A DNA stretch of 64,000 nucleotides from Methylobacterium pseudosasicola (GTDB lineage: Bacteria; Pseudomonadota; Alphaproteobacteria; Rhizobiales; Beijerinckiaceae). Positions 1 to 10,294 of this stretch are shown piece by piece (within the stretch, counting starts at the first letter, position 1; each line of letters opens with the position of its first letter). The notes under the pieces were generated by a model that was not told the DNA's origin, ran no database searches, and saw only the letters and a list, made by a program, of their open reading frames with translations. The position numbers and the translations under genes are program-made. The stretch is from contig NZ_FOTK01000006.1 in assembly GCF_900114535.1 (NCBI RefSeq), forward strand, positions 1 to 64,000. Direction: 5' to 3'.

Positions 1-261
1 GTGACACGGTGGGAGCACGAGGACGTGCTGGAGGCCGTGCAGCGCCGGTTGGACGGCGATCCGCTGGCCATGCGGGTCCGGCGCGAGACGGTCGAGCACC
101 CCTTTGGCACGCTGAAGGCGCGGATGGGGGCGACGCACTTCCTGACCAAGACGTTGCCGCGCGTCTCGACCGAGATGGCACTTCAGGTCTTGGCCTACAA
201 TCTGACGCGTGTTCTCAACATCCTGGGAAGCCGGAAGCTCTTAGAAGCCATTCCCGCCTGA
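1..261 (+). CDS. IS1182-family transposase, C-terminal part (cut by window start)
   Basis: This is the last 86 residues of a DDE transposase. The C-terminal block HPFGTLKARMG, then FLTKTLPRVSTEMALQVL and LAYNLTRVLNILG, is characteristic of the IS1182/IS5-like group, where the conserved glutamate region sits just before HPFGTLK. The GTG at base 1 is unlikely to be the real start, because the family is usually about 450-500 residues and the frame is open at the window edge. The gene ends cleanly, so the copy may be intact upstream of this window. Function: cut-and-paste mobility of the element. Sure about the family, not about activity. Confidence 0.85.
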   Translation: MTRWEHEDVLEAVQRRLDGDPLAMRVRRETVEHPFGTLKARMGATHFLTKTLPRVSTEMALQVLAYNLTRVLNILGSRKLLEAIPA

Positions 262-452
262 GCAAGAGCCTTGGATCGCTCACTGAGGAACTGAAAAGCC
301 GTCCAACAGCGCCTTCAACTCAAACGGATTGTCGCTCGACCACAAAAGGTCGCTCCAAGCCATGGAACGCCCATTCTCGCAAGATTGGGGGTCACCCGAG
401 CGCAAAGCCCATTCCCGGCGTTTTGACACGGCCTGGGTCGAAAGCTGCCGAC
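1..452 (+). mobile_element. Right end of an IS1182-like insertion sequence
   Basis: The transposase stop at 261 is followed by about 190 bp of noncoding sequence. Near 417-452 lies a stretch (TTTTGACACGGCCTGGGTCG followed by AAAGCTGCC) that resembles the terminal inverted repeat of IS1182-type elements (TTTT-ACACAGCCTGGG). The left end lies outside the window, so the repeat pair and target duplication cannot be checked. The boundary is an inference. Confidence 0.45.
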
Positions 453-485
453 ACCAAAGTTAGACCTCCGCCCACGCATTCCGCC

Positions 486-1871
486 CTATCGCGCGCCGAC
501 CCCCGGCTCACCCGCCCAGGCCGGCGCATCATCCCCCAGCCGGCGCGCGGCCCGGTCCCAGCGCATCGCGGTCCCGGCTACCGTGAGCGGCGGGCGCAGG
601 CGGCGGGCCAGGCCCCAGGAGGTCGCCTCGATCTCCGGGGCCAGATCCTCCGGGGTCTCGGGGGCGAGCGCCGGCTCCGGCTCGGCTGGGCCGGCGGCGA
701 TCAGGAGGTCCGCGGTCCGGGCCAGCGACAGCCGGGCCTGGCCGCCGGTGCCGTCCGACAGGCGCCGGGCCAGCAGCTGGAGCACCGAAGCCGCCATCAG
801 GTAGCCGGTGGCGTGGTCGAGGGCCTGGACCGGGAGCGGCACCGGCACTTCGGCCTGGCGCCAGGCCTGGCCGGCCTCGGCGAGGCCGCAGCTCATCTGC
901 ACCAGGCTGTCGAAGCCGCGCCGTCCGGCCCAGGGGCCGGTCCAGCCATAGGCGTCGAGCGACACGTCGACGAGGCCCGGGGCCAGGGCGCGGCGCGCCT
1001 CCGGGCCGTAGCCGAGCCCGTCGAGGGCGCCGGGGCGGTAGCCGTGGACCAGCACGTCCGCCCCCGCCAGCAGACCCTCGAAGGTCGCCCGATCGGCCTG
1101 CCGGCGCAGGTCGAGGCGGGAACAGGTCTTTCCGAGCGTCACCTCGGGCTCGATGGCCGGCTCGCTCCAGTCGGGCGAATCGATCCGCAGCACGTCCGCC
1201 CCGAACCCGGCCAGGAACCGGGTCGCCACCGGGCCGGCCAGCACCCGGGTCAGGTCGAGGACTTTCAGGCCCATGAGCGGACGCTCCGGCCGGGGGCGCC
1301 AGCGCGACGCGGTCCGGTCGGACACGGGGGTGAACGCCACCAGGGGTTCGTCCGCCACCGCCCGGCCCTGGGGATGGGCCGCCCAGGCGTCGCGCCCGCG
1401 CATCTCGGCCGCGCAACCGCCCTCGGCCAGGATCGCCGCCTCCAGCGCCGCCTTGTCCCAGCCGGCCACGGCCTGCGCCATGCCGGCCCGGTCACCTTGC
1501 GCGCCGAGCACCCGCTCGGCCGCCGCCCGGTGGTGCGGGGCGTTGGTGTGGAGCCGGATCCAGCCGTCCCGGGCCCGGTAATCGCCGGCCACCGGGTCCC
1601 AGGGGGCCGGAACCCGCCAGCCGTCCGGCCGCAGCGAGGTCGCGAACCAGGCGGAGGCGAGCCGCCGGTCCACCGTGATCGGCCCGTCGAGGCCAGCAAC
1701 CTCCGCGAGCGCCAGGCCGGCGGTTGCAATCGAGGCCGCGGCGAGGTCAGTCGCCCGGAAGCAGGAGGGGAGGGCGCCGGTGCCGATATTTCGAAGGGTT
1801 CGGGCAGCCTGCGAAGGGCCGCCGAAGTGTTCCCAGATCCGGGCGGCCAATTCTTCGACGTGATCGGGCAT
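486..1871 (-). CDS. CoA transferase, class III (CaiB/BaiF family)
   Basis: 461 residues. The family's CoA-binding signature KVLDLTRVLAGP followed by FGADVLRID is at residues 203-230; in ordinary CaiB/BaiF proteins it sits near the N-terminus. The first 200 residues here are therefore an extra, related or degenerate half-domain, as in two-domain homologues. A later block, SLDAYGWTGPW then GFDSLVQMSCG, matches the conserved core. Known family role: moving CoA between acyl groups by a covalent aspartyl-CoA intermediate. The substrate cannot be read from the sequence. It is divergent from the ABC ATPase gene across 86 bp, so the two probably have separate promoters. Confidence 0.85.
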   Translation of the reverse strand: MPDHVEELAARIWEHFGGPSQAARTLRNIGTGALPSCFRATDLAAASIATAGLALAEVAGLDGPITVDRRLASAWFATSLRPDGWRVPAPWDPVAGDYRARDGWIRLHTNAPHHRAAAERVLGAQGDRAGMAQAVAGWDKAALEAAILAEGGCAAEMRGRDAWAAHPQGRAVADEPLVAFTPVSDRTASRWRPRPERPLMGLKVLDLTRVLAGPVATRFLAGFGADVLRIDSPDWSEPAIEPEVTLGKTCSRLDLRRQADRATFEGLLAGADVLVHGYRPGALDGLGYGPEARRALAPGLVDVSLDAYGWTGPWAGRRGFDSLVQMSCGLAEAGQAWRQAEVPVPLPVQALDHATGYLMAASVLQLLARRLSDGTGGQARLSLARTADLLIAAGPAEPEPALAPETPEDLAPEIEATSWGLARRLRPPLTVAGTAMRWDRAARRLGDDAPAWAGEPGVGAR

Positions 1872-1957
1872 GGCGAATCCCCGGGCTGCAGACCACGCGC
1901 ATGATCGCGCATCTCTGGCCGGGTAGGCTAGGGTCCCGGCCGCGCTATAAGGGTGCC

Positions 1958-3595
<1,638 letters not shown>

Positions 3596-3596
3596 C

Positions 3597-4817
3597 GTGA
3601 CCCGCGCCCTCCTCATTGTGCTCGATTCCGTCGGCATCGGCGGCGCCCCGGATGCCGCCGCCTATGGCGATGCCGGGTCCGACACGCTCGGGCACATCGC
3701 CGAGGCCTGCGCGATCGGGCGCGGCGATCGGAAAGGCCTTCGCAGCGGGCTCCTGCGTCTGCCCCATCTCGCCGAACTCGGGCTCGGCCTCGCCGCCGCC
3801 GGGGCCTCCGGCCGGATCCCGCCGAACCTCGCGCCGCAGGGGAATCCGCGCGGCGCCTACGGCCACGCTGTCGAGACGGCCGCCGGCAAGGACACGCCTT
3901 CGGGCCATTGGGAGATCACCGGCCTGCCGCTGCCCGAACCCTGGGGCCATTTTCCGGACACGCGGCCGGCCTTCCCGTCGGCCCTGGTCGAGGCCCTGAT
4001 CGCCGAGGGCGGCCTGCCCGGTATCCTGGGGGACCGGCACGCGCCGGGCGTCGCCATCATCGACGAACTCGGCACCGAGCATGTCCGGACGGCGAAGCCG
4101 ATCTGCTACACCTCGGCCGACAGCGTCTTCCAGATCGCCGCCCACGAGGAGGCGTTCGGGCTGGAGCGGCTCTACGCGCTGTGCCGGCTGGCGCGCCGCC
4201 TGTGCGATCCCTACCGGGTCTGCCGGGTGATCGCCCGGCCGTTCGTGGGCTCGGTGGACACGGGTTTCCGCCGCACCGGCAACCGCAAGGACTTTGCCGT
4301 AGAGCCCCCCGGCCTCACGCTGCTCGACCGGGCCGAAGCCGCGGGGCGGGCGGTGGTCAGCGTCGGCAAGATCGGCGACATCTTCGCCCACCGCGCCACC
4401 GGCCGCGAGATCAAGCCCGGCGCCAACGCCGCCTGCCTGCAGGCTGGGCTCGACGCCCTGGCCGACCTGCCCGACGGCGGCCTGATCTTCGTCAACCTGG
4501 TGGATTTCGACACGGAGCACGGCCATCGCCGGGACGTGCCGGGCTACGCCGCCGAGCTGGAGGCGTTCGACGCCCGCATCCCCGAGATCCTGGCGGCGCT
4601 GAAGGCCGGCGACCTCGCGGTCATCACCGCCGACCACGGCAACGACCCGACCTGGACCGGGACCGACCATACCCGTGAGCAGGTGCCGGTCCTGGCCTTC
4701 GGCCCCGGAATCGTCCCTCGGGCGATCGGCCGGCGGGACACGTTCGCCGATATCGGCGCCACCCTGGCGGCCCATCTCGGGCTCCCCTGGGACGGCGCCG
4801 GTCGCGTATTCCTGTAG
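3597..4817 (+). CDS. deoB: Phosphopentomutase
   Basis: 406 residues from a GTG that begins one base after the ABC gene's stop codon. The product interconverts ribose-1-phosphate and ribose-5-phosphate (also the deoxy forms) in nucleoside salvage. It is an alkaline-phosphatase-superfamily metalloenzyme: the N-terminal LDSVGIGG with metal ligand Asp10, [10 protein letters not shown] near residue 98-107, and the C-terminal DHGNDPT..TDHTRE metal site near 346-360. Length and motifs fit DeoB well. The tight spacing with the ABC ATPase suggests co-transcription, which would fit uptake and salvage of nucleosides, but that link is an inference. Confidence 0.95.
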   Translation: MTRALLIVLDSVGIGGAPDAAAYGDAGSDTLGHIAEACAIGRGDRKGLRSGLLRLPHLAELGLGLAAAGASGRIPPNLAPQGNPRGAYGHAVETAAGKDTPSGHWEITGLPLPEPWGHFPDTRPAFPSALVEALIAEGGLPGILGDRHAPGVAIIDELGTEHVRTAKPICYTSADSVFQIAAHEEAFGLERLYALCRLARRLCDPYRVCRVIARPFVGSVDTGFRRTGNRKDFAVEPPGLTLLDRAEAAGRAVVSVGKIGDIFAHRATGREIKPGANAACLQAGLDALADLPDGGLIFVNLVDFDTEHGHRRDVPGYAAELEAFDARIPEILAALKAGDLAVITADHGNDPTWTGTDHTREQVPVLAFGPGIVPRAIGRRDTFADIGATLAAHLGLPWDGAGRVFL

Positions 4818-4828
4818 GGAGCCGCATC

Positions 4829-5020
4829 ATGCGAGACGACGACGACCGGCCGCGCGAGGCCGTGGCCCACGAGATCGGGCAGACCCTCGACACGCTCTCG
4901 CTCTCCGACCTCGACGCGCGCATCGCGCTGCTGCGGGAGGAGATCGCCCGGATCGAGGCGGCGCGGGCGGCGAAGCAGGCGGCGCAGGGCGCGGCCGACG
5001 CCTTCTTCAAGCGGGGCTGA
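4829..5020 (+). CDS. DUF1192 family small protein
   Basis: 63 residues, acidic then heptad-rich: LSDLDARIALLREEIARIEA forms a probable coiled coil at residues 25-44. The pattern L..LSLSDLDARI..L..EI.R.E is that of DUF1192, found widely in alphaproteobacteria and of unknown role. It follows deoB by 11 bp and precedes the LRR-kinase by 4 bp, so it is likely within one transcript. Confidence 0.8.
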   Translation: MRDDDDRPREAVAHEIGQTLDTLSLSDLDARIALLREEIARIEAARAAKQAAQGAADAFFKRG

Positions 5021-5024
5021 CACT

Positions 5025-6323
5025 TTGGACCGAACTGAAACCCTCGCCGCCCTGCGGCGCGGCGCTCTTGCGGGCGCCCGGGAGCTGCGGCTGCCCGATG
5101 GGCTTTCCGAATTTCCCCGCGAGATTTTTGGCCTCGCCGACACCCTGGAGGTGCTGGATCTCGGCCGGGGCGGCTTCACCGACCTACCGGACGATCTCGG
5201 CCGCCTGAACCACCTGCGGGTCCTGTTCGCCTCCGGCAACCGGTTCGAGCGCCTGCCGCCGGTTCTGGGCGATTGCCCGACGCTTAGCCAGCTGGGCTTC
5301 CGCGGCTGCGGAATCCGAGAGGTGCCGGCGGAGGCGCTGCCGCGCGACCTGCGCTGGCTCACCCTCACCGATAACGCCATCGAGACCCTGCCGGACGCCC
5401 TTGGCGAGCGGCCCCTGCTGCAGAAGCTGATGCTGGCGGGCAATCGGATCGCGCGTCTGCCCGCGAGCCTCGCGGCTGCGGACAACCTCGAGCTGATCCG
5501 CCTGTCCTGCAACCGGCTCGATACCCTGCCGCCCTGGCTGGCGCGCCTGCCGCGCCTCGCCTGGATCTCCTATGCGGGCAATCCCGCCGAGCCCATCACG
5601 GAGCCCAATCCATCGACACCCGTGCCCTGGGCGGCGCTGGAGATCGGCGACCTGCTCGGGGAGGGGGCCTCGGGCCGGGTCTATCGCACAGTCTGGCACG
5701 ATCCGTTCGGCCCGCAGGCGGTGGCGCTCAAGCTGTTCAAGGGCGCCATGACCAGCGACGGCCTGCCGGAGCGCGAGATGGAGGCCTGCCTCGCTGCCGG
5801 CACCCATGCGGCGCTCACCGGTGCTCTCGGCCGGCTCGTCGACCATCCCGACGGTGCGCAGGGGCTGCTGCTACGGCTGCTGCCGGCGCAGTGGCGCGTG
5901 CTGGCCGGCCCGCCGAGCCTCGCGAGTTGCAGCCGCGATGTTTACGATCCGGCCCTGCGCCTCAATACCGAGAAGGCCTTGAAGATCGCCAGCGCCGTGG
6001 CGGAGGCCGTGGCCCACCTGCACGGGCGCGGCCTGATCCACGGCGATGTCTACGCCCACAACACGCTGTGGGATGCCGAAACCGGCGCGGCCGTGCTCAG
6101 CGATTTCGGTGCCGCCTCGGCGTTAGCCGCCGGAGCAGAGGGCGCCGCGCTGAGGCGGGTCGAGGTGCGTGCGGTCGGGATCCTGATGAACGAACTGGTC
6201 GACCGGTGCCACGTGGCGCCTTACGGGCTGCGGCCCCTGGCCGAGGCCTGCCTCCAGGCCAATCCGGAGGAGCGCCCCGGCTTGGAAGAGGTCATCGCCG
6301 GGATCGAACAAATCGCGGTGTAG
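5025..6323 (+). CDS. Leucine-rich-repeat protein with C-terminal protein kinase domain
   Basis: 432 residues from a TTG start, 4 bp after the DUF1192 stop. Residues about 18-190 are six or seven leucine-rich repeats with the LxxLPxxLxxLxxL pattern. Residues about 205-430 are a kinase fold: glycine loop GEGASGRVYR near 212-221, VALKLFKG with the ATP lysine near 232-239, the catalytic loop IHGDVYAHN near 338-346 (HGD in place of HRD) and DFG near 360-362. LRR-kinase fusions are common in plants and less so in bacteria. The substrate is unknown. No signal peptide or membrane segment is visible, so it should be cytoplasmic. Confidence 0.85.
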   Translation: MDRTETLAALRRGALAGARELRLPDGLSEFPREIFGLADTLEVLDLGRGGFTDLPDDLGRLNHLRVLFASGNRFERLPPVLGDCPTLSQLGFRGCGIREVPAEALPRDLRWLTLTDNAIETLPDALGERPLLQKLMLAGNRIARLPASLAAADNLELIRLSCNRLDTLPPWLARLPRLAWISYAGNPAEPITEPNPSTPVPWAALEIGDLLGEGASGRVYRTVWHDPFGPQAVALKLFKGAMTSDGLPEREMEACLAAGTHAALTGALGRLVDHPDGAQGLLLRLLPAQWRVLAGPPSLASCSRDVYDPALRLNTEKALKIASAVAEAVAHLHGRGLIHGDVYAHNTLWDAETGAAVLSDFGAASALAAGAEGAALRRVEVRAVGILMNELVDRCHVAPYGLRPLAEACLQANPEERPGLEEVIAGIEQIAV

Positions 6324-6567
6324 CCCACGCGTCGCCCAGACGCGCGCGTCGTTTCACTGAACGGCGGCTCAGATTGAGGTCGAGGACGAGATAGCGCTTG
6401 GCCTGATTCGCATCGCGCGTCTTGGCAACACTCGGCCTGCGGCGTCCCGGGTCAGACCATAGCCAGTCGTGGAAACAGGGTGGAAACGGACCCAAAGGAC
6501 TTGCCCCTTGCCAGATCAGGCAGCGGCTCTCCGGACATGCATGGCCGACGGCCTGCAGAACAGACGA

Positions 6568-7398
6568 CTACGCGTCCGGAGCTGCGACGACCACCTCAAG
6601 CCCAGCCCTCAGCGACCCAGATACGTACCAGCTATCCCACTGAGAGAACTGGCGAAACACCCTGACATAGCCCTTTAATGCGAGGAGTTCGTCGATGGCC
6701 GCCTCGTTCTTTGGGTTGTTCTCCACAGAGATCACGTTGAATGTGCGGCTGAAGCTGTAAGCGGACAGGATGTCGAGTTCGCTGCCCTCCGTGTCGATCG
6801 ACAGATAGTCGATGCAGTTTGGAGCCGAATACGCATCCAGTAGGTCATCCAGCGATATCGTCTCGATCTCGATCCGTTGACCCCGGCTGCGCGTTTCGGC
6901 GAAATGGTCGGCATCGGCATGGCGGGCGATACCGCTCAATTCCGGGTCCGTATCGTTGGTCGCGAGGAAAGTGACCGTCTCGTGCGACCGCGACGAGACG
7001 CATCTGTGTTCGATCGCAGCGCTCCGCTCAGCCGCCAACGCAGCGTGCCAGATCGGATTCGGCTCCGCGAGAATGCCTTTCCACCCAAGTGTTTTTTCCA
7101 GCAGCCACGTGTTGCTGTTCTTGCTGCCGTTGGTCGCCCCGAACTCGACGAAGTAGCCGTTCGTTTTCTCGCCAAGCTCGAAACAGACCCAGAGATCCTG
7201 CAGGATCTGCGATTTCGATCGCGTCCTGCGCGCCAGGCAATACGCAAGAAATGCGGCATCAGGGTTCGACACGAGGTGTTGAACTTCCCTTCTATTGAGA
7301 CGGATAGCGTTAAATAGAATTTTTTGAACAGCAAGACTGTTGAACAGCTTATTGCCGATGACTGCCATGCCGGACAAGAGTAATGTTTTGAACGACAT
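6568..7398 (-). CDS. FkbM-family methyltransferase
   Basis: 276 residues. The SAM-binding start of the family is seen as YFVEFGATNGSKNSNTW (about residues 92-108), followed by LGWKGILAEPNP. A later block, DYLSIDTEGSELDIL, is the FkbM acidic motif. Known family role: O-methylation of sugars or small molecules, often in polysaccharide or natural-product loci. Base composition is clearly lower in GC than its neighbours, and the 250 bp upstream are AT-rich, which suggests recent transfer. It stands alone between the LRR-kinase and the flagellar block, with no glycosyltransferase neighbours, so the substrate is open. Confidence 0.85.
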   Translation of the reverse strand: MSFKTLLLSGMAVIGNKLFNSLAVQKILFNAIRLNRREVQHLVSNPDAAFLAYCLARRTRSKSQILQDLWVCFELGEKTNGYFVEFGATNGSKNSNTWLLEKTLGWKGILAEPNPIWHAALAAERSAAIEHRCVSSRSHETVTFLATNDTDPELSGIARHADADHFAETRSRGQRIEIETISLDDLLDAYSAPNCIDYLSIDTEGSELDILSAYSFSRTFNVISVENNPKNEAAIDELLALKGYVRVFRQFSQWDSWYVSGSLRAGLEVVVAAPDA

Positions 7399-7657
7399 TA
7401 CGACTCGACCTATATACTTAATTTCAATCAGCGATATATATATTACTATAATCAGGCCAAGGATACAACATAGAATATCCTGCCCAATCCATGCGGAAGG
7501 AGTCCATCCGGCGCCAGCGGATGATTTTGTCCATCAGAACGTGGGGCCGTGTTTGTGGTCGGACCGGAAAGTTGGAAACCCGACCCTCGTGATGACCTGA
7601 CCGTTGTGAGGGCTCGACGATGGTTCTGAACGTCTCACACAGCCGTCGATCTTTCGC
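7399..7657. other. AT-rich spacer, no gene seen
   Basis: This 259-bp stretch lies upstream of the FkbM gene and downstream of motE. Its half nearest FkbM (about 7400-7470) is strongly AT-rich with a run of TATA repeats and likely holds the FkbM promoter. I see no convincing coding frame, hairpin or repeat in it. Confidence 0.5.
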
Positions 7658-8515
7658 CTACCGCGGCAGCGGCGCCCCAGGATCGATCGCCGGCAATTCG
7701 TTTGCCGGCAGGCCCGCACCGGCCTGTGCCTGGGCGCCGCCGACGCCGCGGGCGCGGTTGGCGAGGGTCACGGTCAGACGCTCGGCCGTATCGGGCTGCA
7801 TCACCGCCAGGATCTCGGACATCTTGCGCGGGTTCATGGCCAGGACGATCGGCACCAGCACGTCTTGGCCGAGGCGATCGAACACCCGGGCGGCATCCTT
7901 CGGCTTCATCGACTCGTACATCGTGACGATGTTCTTCAGGCCCTGCTTCTCGGCCTCCTCGCGGGCCTTGGCAGCCAAATCGACCTTCTCCTCCGCCTGC
8001 TTGAGGTCGCCCAGCCCGGTCTCGAGCTTGCGCTCGGCCTCGTTGAGCATTTTCTCGCGCAGCTCCAGCTCCTCGTTCTTCTGGCGCAGCGCGTCGCGCC
8101 GGGCGCCGAGCTTTTCCAGGAGCGCGCGCTCGGTCGGGGAACCGGATGCCGCCTTGGCTGGCTCGGGGGCGGGCATGTCCGGCGGTTTTTCAGCCGGCGC
8201 TGCGGGGGCCTCCTCCTTGGCGCCGACCGAGCCGGTGGTGACGGGATCGGGCGGCTCGTAGCCGGTGCGCGCCCGGGCCACCGCCCGGCCGTATTCGGGC
8301 AGGGTTCCGGCGCCCGGCAGGCCGACCTGCAGCAGGGTCAGCAGCTTGAGCAGCAGCAGGCCGCCGGCGGCGATCGCCACGGCATCGATCAGGCGCAGCC
8401 GCATCGGCCGCACAGGCGTCAGACGCGAGCGGCGCAGGGCCGTGGCGGCCGGGCGCGGCGCCTTCGGGACGGGCTTGGGCGCCTTCGGAATCTTTGGAGC
8501 CGGGACGCCGGTCAC
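7658..8515 (-). CDS. motE: MotE-like flagellar protein (MgtE N-terminal-like domain)
   Basis: 285 residues from a GTG that overlaps the upstream DUF6468 stop by 4 bases, so translation is probably coupled. A basic, proline-rich start is followed by one membrane helix (about 44-62), a long coiled coil (about 130-195) and a C-terminal MgtE_N-like domain with MYESMKPKDAARVFDRL and MNPRKMSEILAVM. In rhizobia MotE is the periplasmic chaperone of MotC and is needed for motility. It is the last gene of the leftward fliL-fliM transcript. The symbol is by family and context; the N-terminal part differs from rhizobial MotE. Confidence 0.78.
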   Translation of the reverse strand: MTGVPAPKIPKAPKPVPKAPRPAATALRRSRLTPVRPMRLRLIDAVAIAAGGLLLLKLLTLLQVGLPGAGTLPEYGRAVARARTGYEPPDPVTTGSVGAKEEAPAAPAEKPPDMPAPEPAKAASGSPTERALLEKLGARRDALRQKNEELELREKMLNEAERKLETGLGDLKQAEEKVDLAAKAREEAEKQGLKNIVTMYESMKPKDAARVFDRLGQDVLVPIVLAMNPRKMSEILAVMQPDTAERLTVTLANRARGVGGAQAQAGAGLPANELPAIDPGAPLPR

Positions 8516-9009
8516 GCGGCGCGCGCCCGCACACGGGCCAGGGCGCGCTCGCTCATCGCCAGGGCGGCCGCGGCGGCAGCGCCGAGGCGTTCACCGTTCG
8601 GGCTCGCGGGCTCGGGGCGGGCGGCGGGCATCTCGGGCGCGGGCGGCGGGGCCGGCGGCGGCTCGGCCCGGACCGGCACGGCCCGCATCTGCGCGACGAT
8701 CGCGCCGATGCGCATCACCACGGTTTCCCCGGCCTCGACCTGCGCGGCCAGCTCGGCGGAGCGGGCGGTGGCGGCCTCGATCCGGTTGGTGAGGGTGCGG
8801 TCGCCGTCGTCGATCGCCGAGCGCAGCCCCGCGATGGCGCGCTCGGCCGTGCCGGTGGCGACCATCAGGTCGCCGATGGTCTGGCGCAGCGCCGCCTCGT
8901 CACCCTTGAGCTGGCTGATCCGGCGCGACAGGCGCAGGCACGTGACGATGGTGGCCGCGAGCAGGACCGCGACCAGGATGTCGGCGGCGAGCGTGACGAA
9001 GAGACTCAT
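8512..9009 (-). CDS. DUF6468 flagellar-cluster membrane protein
   Basis: 165 residues: an N-terminal membrane helix (about 5-27), a basic stop-transfer stretch, a heptad-rich region (about 30-100) and a disordered Pro/Ala tail. The layout fits DUF6468, a family encoded next to fliM in alphaproteobacterial flagellar clusters, with no proven role. It lies 15 bp after fliM and overlaps motE by 4 bases. Confidence 0.72.
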   Translation of the reverse strand: MSLFVTLAADILVAVLLAATIVTCLRLSRRISQLKGDEAALRQTIGDLMVATGTAERAIAGLRSAIDDGDRTLTNRIEAATARSAELAAQVEAGETVVMRIGAIVAQMRAVPVRAEPPPAPPPAPEMPAARPEPASPNGERLGAAAAAALAMSERALARVRARAA

Positions 9010-9024
9010 GATCGGGCCCGCACG

Positions 9025-10239
9025 CTAAACATCGGAATGGCTGTTCATCGAGGCCTCGTAGGCCTGGATGGTCGTGCGCGAGCGGCGCAGGGGCCGCGTG
9101 ACCTGGACGGCGATGTTGCCGTCGACCTGGCCGATCCGTCCCTGGGTCAGGGCCCAGTCGCCGCAGCGCACGGCGATCAGGTCGGAGGGCTTGGCGTCGA
9201 ACATCAGGGTGTCGCCGACCTTGAGGCGCATCACCTGCTTGAGCGGCAGCATCATCTCGTGCAGCACCGCCTGCATGGTCACATCGGCCTGCCAGATCTC
9301 GGTGGCGAGATGGCCCTCCCAGACGTGGTCGCGGCCGAGCTTCTCGCCCATGAAGCTCTGGGTCAGCAGCTCCCGGATCGGCTCGATGGTCGCGTAGGGG
9401 AACAGGATCTGCAGCATGCCGCCGCGCCCATCGACGTCGAGGCGCAGGCTGATCAGGATCGCGGCGTTGCCGGGCCGGGTGATGGTGGCGAAGCGCGGGT
9501 TGGTCTCGATCCGGTCGATGTCGAAGGTCACCGGCGAGAGCGGCTGGAACGACTGTTCCAGGTCGCCCAGGATGATCTCCACGAGCCGGCGCACCAGCGT
9601 CATCTCGATCGACGTGAACGGCCGTCCGTCGAGGCGGCTCGACGAGCCGCCGCGCTTGCCCCCGAGCAGGAGGTCGAAGGTCGCGTAGGCGAGGTTGGAA
9701 TCGACCGTGACGAGGCCCGAATTCTCCCACTGCTCGGCGCGAAAAACGCCTAGCAGAGTCGGCAGCGGGATCGCGTTGAGGTAGTCGCCGAACCGCACCG
9801 AGGTGATGTTGTCCAGTGTCACCTCGACGTTGTCCTGGAACAGGTTGCGCAGGGAGGTCGACAGCAACCGGATCATCCGGTCGAAGACGATCTCCAGCAT
9901 CGGCAGGCGTTCGTACTGGACGACGCCCGAATCGACGATGGCCTGAACGCCCCCGGCCCCTGAGGCCGAGAGCTCGCGCATGGAGAAGCCGAGGACGCCG
10001 TCGATCTCGTCCTGGTTCAGCACCCGGTCGTTGCCGGCGAGCTCGGGGAGGTTGTCGCTCTCCCCGTCCTCGATCATCGTCGCCCATTCGGCGGCGACGT
10101 CTCCGGCGTTGCGCGTGGTGCCCTGCTCGGCGAGCGCCGCGCCCCATTCCTCGGCGAGCGACGTGTCGCCGCCCTCGGCGCCCTGCTCCAGAAGGGCGGC
10201 CGACCAATCGTCTTCGGGGAGTTCGTCCTCGGGTTCCAT
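9025..10239 (-). CDS. fliM: Flagellar motor switch protein FliM
   Basis: 404 residues. FliM forms the middle of the C-ring and binds CheY-P to switch rotation. The CheY-binding-type motif LNQDEIDGVLGF, at the very N-terminus in E. coli, comes here only after about 73 acidic residues. The middle domain is clear (YERLPMLEIVFDRMIRLLS, then FRAEQWENSGLVTVDSNLAY), and the C-terminal SpoA domain ends with VQVTRPLRRSR. The extension contains three imperfect copies of an acidic-Trp motif: DDWSAALLEQG, EEWGAALAEQG and AEWATMIEDGE. It is the second gene after fliL (55-bp gap). Confidence 0.95.
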   Translation of the reverse strand: MEPEDELPEDDWSAALLEQGAEGGDTSLAEEWGAALAEQGTTRNAGDVAAEWATMIEDGESDNLPELAGNDRVLNQDEIDGVLGFSMRELSASGAGGVQAIVDSGVVQYERLPMLEIVFDRMIRLLSTSLRNLFQDNVEVTLDNITSVRFGDYLNAIPLPTLLGVFRAEQWENSGLVTVDSNLAYATFDLLLGGKRGGSSSRLDGRPFTSIEMTLVRRLVEIILGDLEQSFQPLSPVTFDIDRIETNPRFATITRPGNAAILISLRLDVDGRGGMLQILFPYATIEPIRELLTQSFMGEKLGRDHVWEGHLATEIWQADVTMQAVLHEMMLPLKQVMRLKVGDTLMFDAKPSDLIAVRCGDWALTQGRIGQVDGNIAVQVTRPLRRSRTTIQAYEASMNSHSDV

Positions 10240-10294
10240 CAGGCGCGTCCGCTCAAGGCCTGGTTGGTGGCGACCGACAGGGTCATCGGCTGGC

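Noticed and set aside
6292..6495. Small minus-strand frame between LRR-kinase and FkbM genes
   Set aside because: Overlaps the kinase gene end, shows no motif or ribosome site, and could be a remnant at most.
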